64,000 nucleotides of DNA from Candidatus Obscuribacter sp. (GTDB taxonomy: Bacteria; Cyanobacteriota; Vampirovibrionia; Obscuribacterales; Obscuribacteraceae). The notes below the pieces were generated by a model. The model was given only the letters and a program-made list of their open reading frames with translations, was not told the origin of the DNA and searched no databases. This document shows positions 1 to 9,447 of this stretch, in pieces; positions within the stretch are counted from its first letter, which is position 1; each line of letters opens with the position of its first letter. Location of the stretch: assembly GCA_016712465.1 (NCBI GenBank), contig JADJQZ010000001.1:620001-684000 (forward strand), read 5' to 3'. The position numbers were made by a program, and so were the translations under genes.

Positions 1-1229
1 GGGGCTTAATGGTGGCAGCGCTCTTGCTTTATTGTGATTTCAAAGAGCAGGCTATGCTGGCCAGTTCCGATTATCTGATGACTTTTCACACAGCCGGATG
101 GATTGCCGGACATGGGCAGTGGGATATTCTCTATCCGCAACCTGGTGCCGGTACCTTTCATGGTGAGCCCTTTGATGTAAAAGCACATGAGCTTTTGCCC
201 TTTTTGCCGGATTATTCCGTGGCCGAATATATGTATATGCCGGCTTCTGCCTTTCTCTTTCTTCCTTTTGCGGTGCTGCCGCCCAATCTCTCTCTCTTTG
301 CTTTTCAATTGCTTTCTCTTGCTTGCCTGTTCGGCTCATCTCTGCTCATTCCAGCCGGTACTAAAATGGGCCGGGCTTTCACTCAGGGCCTTTCGCTTCT
401 AACTTTCCTTCCTACTTTTCTCACCCTCTGGATTGGTCAAGTTGGTCTGGTATTCGGCTTGTTCCCTCTCTCTTGCGGCTATTACTTGCTCTCCAAAAAA
501 CAAGATTTTCCAGCCGGGTTGGTTTTCAGTCTCCTGGCCCTGAAGCCGCAGATGCTCGTGCCGGCAATTTTTCTGCTCTTCCTGAAGCTATGCCAGAAGC
601 AGTTTTCCCTGGCTTTTGGCATGGTTGCCGGTCTCATCGGTCTTGCTTTCCTAAATTATGCCTTGCTGGGGCAGAAGCTTCTTTTGAGCTGGTTCGATTG
701 TCTCAAGCTTAGCGACCGCATTTATTCCGATCCCGCCATGGGGGTGCCGGTGCGCCTGGCTACCTCTCTGCCCCGCGCCATTTTGCTTTCTCAGCCTGAG
801 CAAGTGCGCCTCACTCTCAAGCCCTATCTTTATGCCGGTGCTGTTCTGTTGGCTTGCCTGGGTCTTGCTCTCGTTTTTGTATTGGCTCGCAAAGCAAGCC
901 CCATGAGTGAGGGCGACAAACTCAAGAGTGCTCTCATCCTGGGCTGCCTGGCGCTGCCTTGCGTCGTTCCCCATCTCTTCATTTATGACCTTTGTGTGCT
1001 GGCGCCGGCCGGTTTTCTGGTTTTCTCGCCGGTGGCGGCGGAAGGAGAGACCTTTGCCTGCTTGAGACCTTTTTTGCTAATGCTCTGGTTATCCGTTACC
1101 GCTTATTGCATGCTCTTGATGTCCTGCCCGGGTGTGGTATCGCCCCTGGTATTGTGCGGCATAATCCTTTTGGTATATGTCGGCGCCATGCTCAGGCTTT
1201 ATGCCGGTCGGCTCAAGGTTCGGAGTTGA
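1..1229 (+). CDS. GT87-family (DUF2029) membrane glycosyltransferase, 5' end possibly cut
   Basis: Polytopic membrane protein with about ten hydrophobic helices and the GT87 layout. An N-terminal extracytoplasmic loop (YLMTFHTAGWIAGHGQWDILYP) is followed by a helix-rich core containing LLALKPQMLVPAIF, the KPQ motif common in this family. GT87 enzymes transfer mannose or other sugars from polyprenyl-phosphate donors on the outer face of the inner membrane; the substrate here is unknown. The first ATG is at 9, but the frame is open back to base 1 and no ribosome site is visible, so the true start may lie outside the window. The stop (1227-1229) lies 4 bp before the next gene, which suggests co-transcription. 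Family call is good, function inferred. Confidence 0.8.
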   Translation, partial: GLMVAALLLYCDFKEQAMLASSDYLMTFHTAGWIAGHGQWDILYPQPGAGTFHGEPFDVKAHELLPFLPDYSVAEYMYMPASAFLFLPFAVLPPNLSLFAFQLLSLACLFGSSLLIPAGTKMGRAFTQGLSLLTFLPTFLTLWIGQVGLVFGLFPLSCGYYLLSKKQDFPAGLVFSLLALKPQMLVPAIFLLFLKLCQKQFSLAFGMVAGLIGLAFLNYALLGQKLLLSWFDCLKLSDRIYSDPAMGVPVRLATSLPRAILLSQPEQVRLTLKPYLYAGAVLLACLGLALVFVLARKASPMSEGDKLKSALILGCLALPCVVPHLFIYDLCVLAPAGFLVFSPVAAEGETFACLRPFLLMLWLSVTAYCMLLMSCPGVVSPLVLCGIILLVYVGAMLRLYAGRLKVRS

Positions 1230-1233
1230 AGCA

Positions 1234-2757
1234 ATGGCCAAGAAGATAAGCCGAAGATTTGATCGCCTGGTTATCTGGCCCCTTTGCTGGCTCTCCCTGG
1301 GCGCCCTTGTCTTCTTCTATTTTAAGGGCTTTGAGGCCGCCCTGACGGCGCCGCTTTCTCTCGGGGGCGAGGGACCATCCCTTTATGCGGCTTATATGCT
1401 CAGCCAGAACCTCAACCCTTACGATACCCTGGCCCTCAGCGAGCATCCCTGGCGGGTGGTGGCCAGTCCGCCTGTTTACTTTGCCATCACCGGCTGGCTC
1501 TTGAAGCTGAGCGGTCCTTCTTTGATTCCACTGCGGGTGGTATCAGCGGCCGGCTTTGTTATCTTTCTTGTGGCGGCTCATCGAGTTTTTGCCCTCAGTG
1601 GTGCCTCTCGTCTGGGGCGCCTGCTGGGGCTCATCAATCTGGGTGCCTTCTGGTCCATCTGGGCCTATGCCTTTCGTGCCACTCCCGACATGCTTGCTCT
1701 TGCTCTCATGGTCATGGCTATCGAGCAGTACATGGTCCTGGCTCGTAAACCAAAGGACGACAATATCTTTCGCTTTCCGCGCTTGATCGTGATTGCCACT
1801 CTGGCGGTGCTCGCTTCCCTGGCCAGAGGTTCTTGTGCGGCGGTGGTGCCGGCCATTGCCCTCGCTTTGATAGTCGGCAGGCAGTGGCGGCTCTCCCTTG
1901 TCTTTATGCTGCTTTCATCGGTGTTGGCTTTCGCCTCCATGCTCTTGCTCAACAATATTACGGCCGGTGGTTTGGCTGCTCATCTGGCTTTCTCCGAGTC
2001 GTCACCCTTTAGCTTTCATGCCCTGCACGAGCATCTGACCTGGCTCAGTTCCGACTGGCTGATTTTGGCGGCGGCGCCGGTATGCATAATCAACTTACTG
2101 GTTGGTTACATAAACGGCTACGAGGAACGAGAGGGACCTTACCGCCATCATCTGGCCGCTCTGGTCGTTATGGTCACCCTCTTCTTTCTAAGCAGCGCCG
2201 TCAGTCTTTATGTTATGGGCAAAGCTGCGGCCGGTGTGGCGGACTTCTTCTTGATTCTCTTTGCCGTGGCCTGGATGGTGGCCGTCTCTGCCGAGCACTT
2301 AAATCGGCGCTATCTACTCTTGATGTTTCTCGCCTTCGGCTGCGGATTTTTTGTTATCAGTTCTCTTCATGTCAATCAAAATAAGCAAATTGCCGTTATG
2401 AAGCAGGGTCTGGATGAGATCAAAGAGAGAAATCTGAACGGCGACCTGATGCTTTGCGAAGAAAGCAGCTTGCCGCAATTGCTTGATCTGACTCCTGAGT
2501 TTGTCGATCTTCCCACCATGAGGGCGGTCTGGGAGCGCAATCCGCAGGTTTACGCGGCGCGTATGGCTGAGATAAAAGAGCGCATTGCCAGGAAAGGTTA
2601 TGGCTCAATCGTGATTAATTCTCAGGACGGCTGTTTGATTAAACCCTATCAGTATTGGGATGAGGCGGTGGTGCGGCTCATCAAAGCCAACTATAAGAGC
2701 GTAGCTGAAATAGCCGTAGATGGTCGTATGCAAGACTTTTACCTGCCGCGAAAATAA
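1234..2757 (+). CDS. GT-C-type integral membrane glycosyltransferase-like protein
   Basis: 507-residue protein with about eleven membrane helices and a C-terminal soluble tail of about 120 residues. The N-terminal loop SLYAAYMLSQNLNPYDTLAL, followed by SPPVYF, is the arrangement seen in GT-C enzymes, where an acidic loop residue and a PP-Y motif precede the core. An ATG at 1234 with CGGAG 8 bases upstream (1221-1225) is preferred over the in-frame codon at 1177, which would overlap the previous gene by 53 bp. It probably forms a two-gene unit with the upstream GT87 gene. A role in envelope glycan assembly is likely, but donor and acceptor are unknown. Converges with the calpain-like gene 26 bp downstream. 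Confidence 0.75.
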   Translation: MAKKISRRFDRLVIWPLCWLSLGALVFFYFKGFEAALTAPLSLGGEGPSLYAAYMLSQNLNPYDTLALSEHPWRVVASPPVYFAITGWLLKLSGPSLIPLRVVSAAGFVIFLVAAHRVFALSGASRLGRLLGLINLGAFWSIWAYAFRATPDMLALALMVMAIEQYMVLARKPKDDNIFRFPRLIVIATLAVLASLARGSCAAVVPAIALALIVGRQWRLSLVFMLLSSVLAFASMLLLNNITAGGLAAHLAFSESSPFSFHALHEHLTWLSSDWLILAAAPVCIINLLVGYINGYEEREGPYRHHLAALVVMVTLFFLSSAVSLYVMGKAAAGVADFFLILFAVAWMVAVSAEHLNRRYLLLMFLAFGCGFFVISSLHVNQNKQIAVMKQGLDEIKERNLNGDLMLCEESSLPQLLDLTPEFVDLPTMRAVWERNPQVYAARMAEIKERIARKGYGSIVINSQDGCLIKPYQYWDEAVVRLIKANYKSVAEIAVDGRMQDFYLPRK

Positions 2758-2782
2758 ACAGCCGCTATAGGCTGCGCATAAC

Positions 2783-3916
2783 TCAAATGAAAGAGCGGGC
2801 CACGGAGTAAAAATACTGCTGAAAAAGTTCCACATGCATCTTGAAGCAGCCGTCCTCCAACTGTTCGAATTTCAGGTGCTGGGGGTCGCTTTTTAAGCTG
2901 AAGCGACGGGAGCCTCTGCCGTGAGGATTTCGGATCGTAATTAGATTATGGGCGGGGTCGAAGCCGATGATGGTGTATGCGTGCTGGTCTATTACCAGGG
3001 GCGGGTATTTATCGAGCATGGAAGCCGGATAAGTACCACAAACTATCGGGTTCTGGGATCTCACCGCTCCACCTATGAAGGAAGCCAGTTCGCTCGCTGA
3101 AGCGTGACCGGGATCGAGGAACTCGGCTTTGCGTCCGGTGATGCAGCCCAGCCCTACTTCCAGCCGCGACTGATCGCCGTCGGTGCCCTCCGCTCCTTTA
3201 TTGTCGGGAAACTTCTTGGTCTGGGCGTATTCTAAGAGGGAGGCCCAGACAGCCGTGTCGGTGATACCGGCGAGCCTGGCTTCCTTGCGAGAAACTACAT
3301 ATTCATTGCCGTCGCCGGGAAAGCGCACGATATAACTCGCGCCCTCGCCGCGCCTGATCATCGTGGATAAGAGTCGCTGTCCTCGCGGTAATTGGGCTAG
3401 AGCCGACATAGAGGCCTGGAACCAGCAGTTTTCAAAGTTGCTCTGGTCGATGCCATTGGCGCCTTCTCTGGCTATGTCTTCCGGCGTGAAAGGATAAAGA
3501 CCGGTACCGGAACCAAGATTGGCTCGACTACCGGTGCCTGTACTACCCGGTCTGCCTTCGCCCACTGCTGCCGTCTTTTCAGCGCTGTTTAGCTTTGCTC
3601 CACCGGTGAGGTTGTTGAGCATTGTCCCCGAGTGGAGCGCTTCTTCCGTGGTGGGGAAATTGCTCACGATGTAATTGAAAATCTGTACGGCCCTTGCCTT
3701 GCGGTCGGCATCTCGATTGGCCAGGGCGGCATAGTAGTAAAGCCGGGCTGCCGGTTTTTCCGTCTTCAGGAGCTTTTCAAAGGCGTCGGCGGCGGCACTG
3801 TATTGCTTCTGTTTATAGAGAGCGAGGGCTTCCGCTGCCTTGTTCTGCGCCGATGCGGCTGTGTTTGTGCCACTAATGATTAGCAGGCTAAGGGCCAGCA
3901 AAATTGACTTTTTCAC
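2783..3916 (-). CDS. Exported calpain-like (C2 family) cysteine protease with N-terminal TPR segment
   Basis: 377 residues: signal peptide 1-23 (ASA|QN), a TPR-like helical stretch at about 25-95, a Ser/Gly/Thr linker at 105-140, then a calpain-type papain fold. Cys164 in ENCWFQASMSAL matches the calpain G-x-C-W active-site helix. His312 (DQHAYTIIGFD) and Asn330 (TIRNPHGRG) complete the triad with the spacing seen in C2 peptidases. No calcium-binding EF hands or C2-like domain are present. GTG start with AAGGA about 8-9 bases upstream. It begins 2 bp after the stop of the GT87 gene at 3919-5271, so the two are probably co-transcribed. It likely acts in the periplasm or outside the cell; the substrate is unknown. 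Fold and catalytic assignment are strong. Confidence 0.85.
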   Translation of the reverse strand: MKKSILLALSLLIISGTNTAASAQNKAAEALALYKQKQYSAAADAFEKLLKTEKPAARLYYYAALANRDADRKARAVQIFNYIVSNFPTTEEALHSGTMLNNLTGGAKLNSAEKTAAVGEGRPGSTGTGSRANLGSGTGLYPFTPEDIAREGANGIDQSNFENCWFQASMSALAQLPRGQRLLSTMIRRGEGASYIVRFPGDGNEYVVSRKEARLAGITDTAVWASLLEYAQTKKFPDNKGAEGTDGDQSRLEVGLGCITGRKAEFLDPGHASASELASFIGGAVRSQNPIVCGTYPASMLDKYPPLVIDQHAYTIIGFDPAHNLITIRNPHGRGSRRFSLKSDPQHLKFEQLEDGCFKMHVELFQQYFYSVARSFI

Positions 3917-3918
3917 CG

Positions 3919-5271
3919 TCAGTTTTCCTTTCTCGATAAAGTACTTCGCGTTGCCAGAAATATGTTGGCGCAGAGAACCGCCAGCAAAGTGTTGGTAAGC
4001 AAGAAGGCTATTCCCTCTGCTTCCATGGAGCCGAGAGCGAAATTATAGAACCAGCTCACAAATGGATAGAAGACCAGAATGCGGCACCACCAGCGGTACT
4101 GCGGCATTGCCTTGAGGCGCTTCCACTGAGCGTAGTCTTCCGATTCGCTGTCACTATCAGCAAGCAGCATACCTCTGAGGGTGAGTGCAGCCGGTACCGT
4201 CAAGAGCAGGCAGTCGAAGTAGTGAGAATGAGGACTGAGTACCAGGGAGAGAGTAAAAATGAAAGCTAGAAGAAAGCGATGGGTGACGCTTCTGTTTGGG
4301 CTCAATGATTCAGGAAGATTGCTTGGTGGTGTTTTGAAGGCAAGCCAGGCTACCGGAATGAGCGAAGCAAAGAGAGTGAGGGTGGTGATAAGCATGGCTG
4401 TTTTGTGTGGCAGGAGCACACTCAAGAGCCCTCGCATGCTGGCCATGACATGGGGGTTGACTCCCACGAAACGGGTAGAACTCTCAGCGCTAACCAGCAC
4501 CCGGGGATAATTCAAAATGGTGTCGAAGCCCATGAAGCAGCCTGCCAGAAGGAAGAGCGCCGCTTCGGTGGCAAAGAGAGCGGCAAGCAAGCGCCATTTC
4601 CTGAGACCGAACATGGTAGCCAGTGGCAATAAGATGTACTGGGGTTTAACTGTGGAGAGGGAAAGAAAGACGCCTGAGAGGATATCCCTGCCCCTTAGAA
4701 AGGCGCACATCGAAAGACTCATACAGGTAACCAGAAGAAAAGTAGTCTGTCCATGCCAGACCGTCAGGTAGGCTGGAATCGAGGACCAGGCCAGGACCAG
4801 AAAGAGTGGAATAAAAAGCCCGGTTTTGAGGCCTTTCAAGCTTTCTTTCAGAAGTAGAAAGAGTGAAGAAAGGGCCATCAAGCCGGTGGTCAGACACCAG
4901 ACCACATAAGCCAGGTTGTAAGGCAAGAGCCCGTAGGGAATGCAAAAGAGGTAGAGGAAGGGCACGGACTGATTGTAGAACAGCCCCTTGATTGGAATCT
5001 GCGGGTAAATGAGGCCCAGGCACCACCACTCCTGCACGTCGGGATCGTAAACCCGGTGCGAGTGGGGGCTAATGATCAGTTGGCCGGCCTGATAAAACTG
5101 AGAAAAATCAGTCAGGTCGAGGCGAGGGCCGGTGAAGTACCAGTGAATATTTACCAGCGCTCTGTATAAAAGGAAGAAAGTGAGAAGCTGGGCAACCAGG
5201 GCGAAGGCCAGAACCAAACTGATGACTACCTTGTTTGGTTTGAATGCTTCTGGCGGTTGGCTTTCTGTCAT
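3919..5271 (-). CDS. GT87-family (DUF2029) membrane glycosyltransferase
   Basis: 450-residue polytopic protein with about ten to eleven helices. After the first helix it carries the family signature DLTDFSQFYQAGQLI and HRVYDPD, matching the GT87 pattern D-F-x-x-F/Y-Y-x-A-G ... L/V-Y-D, where the early Asp is thought to be catalytic. A KPQ motif (STVKPQYILL) follows in the middle of the core. The C terminus has two closing helices. It is the first gene of a probable operon with the calpain-like protease 2 bp downstream. ATG start without a clear Shine-Dalgarno. Predicted to glycosylate an envelope acceptor using a polyprenyl-linked sugar; the actual substrate cannot be read from sequence. Confidence 0.83.
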   Translation of the reverse strand: MTESQPPEAFKPNKVVISLVLAFALVAQLLTFFLLYRALVNIHWYFTGPRLDLTDFSQFYQAGQLIISPHSHRVYDPDVQEWWCLGLIYPQIPIKGLFYNQSVPFLYLFCIPYGLLPYNLAYVVWCLTTGLMALSSLFLLLKESLKGLKTGLFIPLFLVLAWSSIPAYLTVWHGQTTFLLVTCMSLSMCAFLRGRDILSGVFLSLSTVKPQYILLPLATMFGLRKWRLLAALFATEAALFLLAGCFMGFDTILNYPRVLVSAESSTRFVGVNPHVMASMRGLLSVLLPHKTAMLITTLTLFASLIPVAWLAFKTPPSNLPESLSPNRSVTHRFLLAFIFTLSLVLSPHSHYFDCLLLTVPAALTLRGMLLADSDSESEDYAQWKRLKAMPQYRWWCRILVFYPFVSWFYNFALGSMEAEGIAFLLTNTLLAVLCANIFLATRSTLSRKEN

Positions 5272-5452
5272 GGGTTGGCTGCTTTCTTCTGCGGCTCCAC
5301 GGGCATGCCGATGACGGCTGTTTCAGTGATTATAGAGGTAGGGCTGAAGCTTAGCCAATGGTAAGGAAGCAAAGCGGGAGCGGCTCCGCTTCTCAGGACC
5401 GTCCGGCTGAAGCTTCGCTTGTCAGGAGATCGGGGCGGGTAGCGTGTCTGGG

Positions 5453-6301
5453 TTATTCTTCGCCGGCGCTCCGGGAATTTTTCTCAAAGCCGACGTAAAG
5501 CCTGGCGTTAGCGTTTTTGCCAAGTTCGGCCATGGTCTCCAGTTCCCGCAGTCTCAAAAGGGCCGGATGATCGGCATAGGCGGCAGCGGCCTGCGCCTGC
5601 AAGCGCAGTGATTCGGTATCGGCAGTGGTGCGAATGCGCTTTACTTCCGCTTCCGACTCGGCCATGGTGCGTTTGGATTCGGCCAGGGTTTTGCTCATCA
5701 TCTTTTCGTTGTGAGCTTTGGTCTCCGACTCTATTTTTTGTTGCTCGGCCTTGGTTCTTGCTTCAATCAGGGCTGCTTCCGCCATTCTTTCTGCCGCCAG
5801 AACTTTGTTCATGATTTCTTGCAAGTTGCCTGGGAAGATAAGGTCTTTTACATCGGCTCTCAAGATATTCACACCGTATTTGGTGGCTTGCTCCTTGACG
5901 TCGTGAAGAATATCTTCGCTGAGGCGATTGCGGTTGGTGAGAATCTCTTCCAGGTTCATGGCCGCCAGTGAGCGTCTTGCCGCCAGTTGAACGTCTGTGT
6001 AGAGCCGATCTTCGTACTTTTCCACTTCGTGGGTAGCGGCACGGGGATCCATGACGCGAAATTGCACTACAATGCTGACACGGATGGCCACTTTGTCGGC
6101 GGTAAGTATTTCCTGCCCTTTGATGGTCAGTTCACGTTCGCGCATGTCCACCAGGGTGACCTCCACTTTCTTGTTTCGCAAACCCAGAAAGTCGAAGTGT
6201 TTGGGCAGCTTGTACCTTCCTGCTTCCAGGGTTTTGGTCAAGACACCGTCTTCGTACCACAAGCCTCGGTGGGTATCTTTGATAATTATTTCAAGACCCA
6301 T
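5453..6301 (-). CDS. SPFH / band-7 (slipin-like) protein
   Basis: 282 residues. The N terminus goes straight into the SPFH domain (about 8-185: VTLVDMRERELTIKGQEILT, then ADKVAIRVSIVVQFRV). A long Ala/Glu/Lys-rich coiled coil follows (about 165-240), ending in an ELETMAELGKNANARLYVG tail typical of slipins and stomatins. There is no N-terminal transmembrane helix, so membrane association would be peripheral or through oligomers. ATG start with GGAG 6-9 bases upstream. Slipins organise membrane microdomains and are often paired with NfeD or a membrane protease. Here the neighbour upstream on the same strand (171 bp away) is a rhomboid protease; co-transcription is possible but not shown. Confidence 0.88.
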   Translation of the reverse strand: MGLEIIIKDTHRGLWYEDGVLTKTLEAGRYKLPKHFDFLGLRNKKVEVTLVDMRERELTIKGQEILTADKVAIRVSIVVQFRVMDPRAATHEVEKYEDRLYTDVQLAARRSLAAMNLEEILTNRNRLSEDILHDVKEQATKYGVNILRADVKDLIFPGNLQEIMNKVLAAERMAEAALIEARTKAEQQKIESETKAHNEKMMSKTLAESKRTMAESEAEVKRIRTTADTESLRLQAQAAAAYADHPALLRLRELETMAELGKNANARLYVGFEKNSRSAGEE

Positions 6302-6472
6302 TTGATTCTCCGCAATTATTGAGGCGGCCCCGCAGCAAAGCTGATTTGGAAGATGTCAAAACAGATGAGATAGCTTGATCGCTTGCACAAAGTGTTTGGT
6401 TATGTACCTCATGTCTCGATGGTTCCTAACCCTGCCGGGACCTATCGAGACCTTACCACTGCGCAGAACGGC

Positions 6473-7213
6473 CTAAACATATGACTGGTTGCGCTTTTCA
6501 CCGGCGAAGAGTTTTACCAGGGCCAGTCCGGCGATAAACCCGCCTATATGGGCGGCATAGGCTACACCGGCGGCATCCGGGGCGCCTCCTAAAACGCCGG
6601 AACTGTCAGCCAGTTGGAAGAGTATCCACATACCCAGGCAGGCAAAGGCCGGTACTTGCATGACTTGCCTCAGGAAAAGCACGGTGATGCTCTTATGGGG
6701 AAAGAGCACCATGTAACCGCCGAGTACCCCGGAAATGGCTCCGGATGCTCCCAGTGAGGGAATGAGCGCATTGCCGCCCATGGCTACCGTGCAAAACACG
6801 TGAGAAAGCCCGGCCACAAGGCCGCAGAAGAGATAAAAGATGAGGTACTTGCCGTGACCCATGGAGTCTTCCAGGTTGTCTCCAAAAATATTGAGGTAGA
6901 GCATATTACCTGCGATGTGAGCAAAGCCGCCATGCATGAACATAGACGTGAAGAGAGTCAGGTAAACCGGAATGGGTGTTTCGCCCAGTTGGATGACGGT
7001 GGTGCTGCCGTGGGGACCGGCCAGGGGCAGTTGCCCGGCTATATCTTGTCCGCTCAATATTTCCTGCGGAACAGCAGCGAAGGAATTGGTGAAAACTTCG
7101 TTGGAGCCCATGCCTTGCAGGAAGACAAAAACAAAAATATTGATGCCGATGAGAGTGTAGTTGACCCAGGGGGTGAGGCGTCTGTCGGAGTTGTCATCGG
7201 ATAAAGGAAGCAT
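6473..7213 (-). CDS. Rhomboid family intramembrane serine protease
   Basis: 246 residues and about six membrane helices when started at the ATG at 7213 (MLPLSDDN); the frame is open upstream to 7351, but that extension is Arg/Thr-rich and unlike the family. The catalytic dyad is visible: Ser157 in LGASGAISG and His222 in AAHIGGFIAGL. The oxyanion motif FMHGGFAHIAGNMLYLNIFG (His94, His99, Asn103) is complete. A polar loop of about 40 residues follows the first helix. Rhomboids cut transmembrane substrates inside the bilayer; nothing in the neighbourhood identifies the substrate. It sits upstream of the slipin gene on the same strand. Confidence 0.92.
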   Translation of the reverse strand: MLPLSDDNSDRRLTPWVNYTLIGINIFVFVFLQGMGSNEVFTNSFAAVPQEILSGQDIAGQLPLAGPHGSTTVIQLGETPIPVYLTLFTSMFMHGGFAHIAGNMLYLNIFGDNLEDSMGHGKYLIFYLFCGLVAGLSHVFCTVAMGGNALIPSLGASGAISGVLGGYMVLFPHKSITVLFLRQVMQVPAFACLGMWILFQLADSSGVLGGAPDAAGVAYAAHIGGFIAGLALVKLFAGEKRNQSYV

Positions 7214-7422
7214 GGCTCTTTCGTTGTGGCCCAGGATGCGGACGGACTTCGTTGCCAATACTTTAGCAGTTAATCGGCACCTTGGCTGCCGCACCGTCCG
7301 CTGGAAGCGCCCGGTCGAGCGGTGTGCCGCGGTTGTGGTTGTCGAGGGCAAGGGCTAGAATAGTCCTGAGGCAATCCTTTTTGAATGGTAGTGTTTAGCC
7401 CTGGCGGATCGGAAATCGAGCA

Positions 7423-8223
7423 ATGTTTGCCGACAATGGAAGAATGTCCCTCATTATTCTTTCCCTGTTCACGTCAGTGTTCATGTCGGTGGTGTGTGCC
7501 TGGTATTCACATTCATGGGCGCGCCCTGAAAGTGGCGCTGCCTCCAAGCTGATCCCGGCCCTCAAGCTTACACAGTCTCATTGTTACTGGGGAGGCTCGG
7601 AGACAATTGTTTCCATGGACGGCATGCGTCTTGAGAACAAAGGGCGAATGCACTTCATTGTTGTGGCTTCTCGTCCGACCTGGGACGTGACAATTTACCG
7701 CGATGACGACAAGGTTTACATCAAAGAGTCGCTGAAAGAGTTTGAGTCCACCGGCCTGGTTTCGGAGTTTCTTGTCACCAAGCAGGCGCGCAAGTTCGAT
7801 GGTGTCGGCGCGAAATTTACAGCCAAGATCGGGGACCTGGAAGTATCTGAAGTGCGCGGCCCCAAAGAGCAGTTTGCTTATTTGCCCCTCGGTAAACTTG
7901 CTGCACCGGAGGTAGAGAGAATTCTCTACACCGTCTTCAAGCAGTCCACCGATGGTGGCATTCCTATCAAATACGCAAGAACTCAAAAAGGAGTGGACTG
8001 GCTGACCGGTCTCAAGCGCAGTGGTCAATTGCGAAATGTGCTTTACACCAGTGGTCTTCAAAAAGTGAAGGTGAATAATGAGATTTTTGAGGCCCCGGTA
8101 GGTTATAAGCGAGCGGCGTCGGTGCAGGAAGTGCTGATGAGCAAGGTCAGTCGCGATGCCTCAGGCGATATGGACGAGATCTTCGAGATCGGTGGTAAGA
8201 ATCGCAGTGCCAAGCCGCGCTGA
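7423..8223 (+). CDS. Exported protein of unknown function
   Basis: 266 residues with an N-terminal hydrophobic export signal (about 8-33; alternative start at the ATG at 7444). The mature part alternates charged beta-like strands (GMRLENKGRMHFIVV, TWDVTIYRDDDKVYI) followed by helices, and ends with a basic tail (KNRSAKPR). The pattern is vaguely that of lipoprotein-carrier or DUF4412-like beta folds, but no motif fixes this. Single gene, divergent from the rhomboid gene and 162 bp before the next gene. I do not recognise a family. The coding call rests on clean codon periodicity, length and signal peptide. Confidence 0.7.
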   Translation: MFADNGRMSLIILSLFTSVFMSVVCAWYSHSWARPESGAASKLIPALKLTQSHCYWGGSETIVSMDGMRLENKGRMHFIVVASRPTWDVTIYRDDDKVYIKESLKEFESTGLVSEFLVTKQARKFDGVGAKFTAKIGDLEVSEVRGPKEQFAYLPLGKLAAPEVERILYTVFKQSTDGGIPIKYARTQKGVDWLTGLKRSGQLRNVLYTSGLQKVKVNNEIFEAPVGYKRAASVQEVLMSKVSRDASGDMDEIFEIGGKNRSAKPR

Positions 8224-8385
8224 AATCGAGTCAGATCAGGTCTGTGCACTTGTTACCTTTTTGTGACCGGTGGCGGCCCGTATTAGCAAAAGATTGCAAC
8301 AATTGCCCTTCAGGCTTAAATGTTGGTACAAACTCCAGGGTGACGTGGAATACTAAGACTGTTCGGATCTTTAGGAATAAGACCT

Positions 8386-9447
8386 ATGACCAGCGCCATA
8401 GACAAGCCCGGCATTAAGTATAAATTTGCCTGGATGTTTGGGCGCAACAACGACCTGCTTTTTTATTTCGCTCCTATTCTTCTGGCACTGGGCTTGTATG
8501 CGGCAGTGCAGAATAATATCGTCACGGCCGGGCTGCTCTTTCTGATTGTGGCCAATGGGCTGGGTCTCAACCAATTTCATCTGGGACCGTCCTGGTATTT
8601 CTATTTCGACAAAAAGAACCTGGAGCACTGGCGCAGCGACAAGGGTCGCTCCATGCTTTTTTTTGGCGGTCCGATAATAATTCTTACCGTTTGCACTTTG
8701 CTGGGAGCGGTGCAACCGGGCATTTTGTTCCTTCTGACTACACTCTGGGGCATTCAGCATTTTATTCAACAAAATTTCGGCATTCTCATTCTTTACCACA
8801 ACCCCAATAGCGGCGAAGCCATAGCCTCCCGTACTTTGCAGTCGCGCAGCCTCTGGTCGGCTTCGGTTTTCTTTTCGATTTTCTATTTCGAAAAACTGGT
8901 TTTCAAAGGTGGAGGTATTGCTATATTTGCCGCAGTTGCCGCCGTTTTGGCTCTGGTGGCAATTTTTTATTGTGCCCTCTACCTGAAAGACCTTATGGGG
9001 CAAGTTAAGCAGGGCGCCAGTTTGAATGTGCCGGCTCTGCTTTTCTGGTTCATGGGTGTTGTCTATTTCGCGCCCTTTGCCCTGGCTGATTACAACGAGA
9101 CCACGGCTTTCATCATTCCTGGTGTCATGCACTGGTCGCAGTATATGTTCCTGAATTACATGCTGGTCAAGTACAAGTATCAGGGTGAAGAGTCTAAGCA
9201 ACTGCCCATGGCACCAATGCTACTCTTCTTCGGGCTGGCTGTGCTGGTTTTTGTACTTTCCTTTTCCCTGCAAAACGTGAGGCTTTCCGGTACTTTTGTG
9301 AATCCGATTGTCGGCTTTCTCCTCGGTTTGTCCAACGTACATTACTTCCAGGATGCCTTCTTGTGGCGCTTTAGAGAGCAGTTTCAGCGCCAGTCCATTT
9401 TGCCTTACCTCAAGCAAGCACGGATGATTGAGAGTGGAACCCAGTAG
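8386..9447 (+). CDS. Histidine-rich multi-pass membrane protein of unknown function
   Basis: 353 residues with eight or nine membrane helices. Histidines sit in or next to helices in conserved-looking motifs: NQFHLGPSWYFYFD (His65), WGIQHFIQQNFG (His125), PGVMHWSQYMFLNY (His249) and NVHYFQDAFLWRFRE (His319). This spacing suggests a membrane-embedded metal or heme site, as in di-iron membrane enzymes or Brp/Blh-type oxygenases, but I cannot place it in a known family. Its stop overlaps the start of the next GT-C gene by about 20 bp, so the two are translationally coupled and may act on the same lipid or glycan. ATG start. Confidence 0.75.
   Translation: MTSAIDKPGIKYKFAWMFGRNNDLLFYFAPILLALGLYAAVQNNIVTAGLLFLIVANGLGLNQFHLGPSWYFYFDKKNLEHWRSDKGRSMLFFGGPIIILTVCTLLGAVQPGILFLLTTLWGIQHFIQQNFGILILYHNPNSGEAIASRTLQSRSLWSASVFFSIFYFEKLVFKGGGIAIFAAVAAVLALVAIFYCALYLKDLMGQVKQGASLNVPALLFWFMGVVYFAPFALADYNETTAFIIPGVMHWSQYMFLNYMLVKYKYQGEESKQLPMAPMLLFFGLAVLVFVLSFSLQNVRLSGTFVNPIVGFLLGLSNVHYFQDAFLWRFREQFQRQSILPYLKQARMIESGTQ

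Noticed and set aside
9..308. Minus-strand frames antisense to the first GT87 gene
   Set aside because: Shadow of a strong membrane-protein coding region on the plus strand; Lys/Arg/His-rich and without ribosome site.
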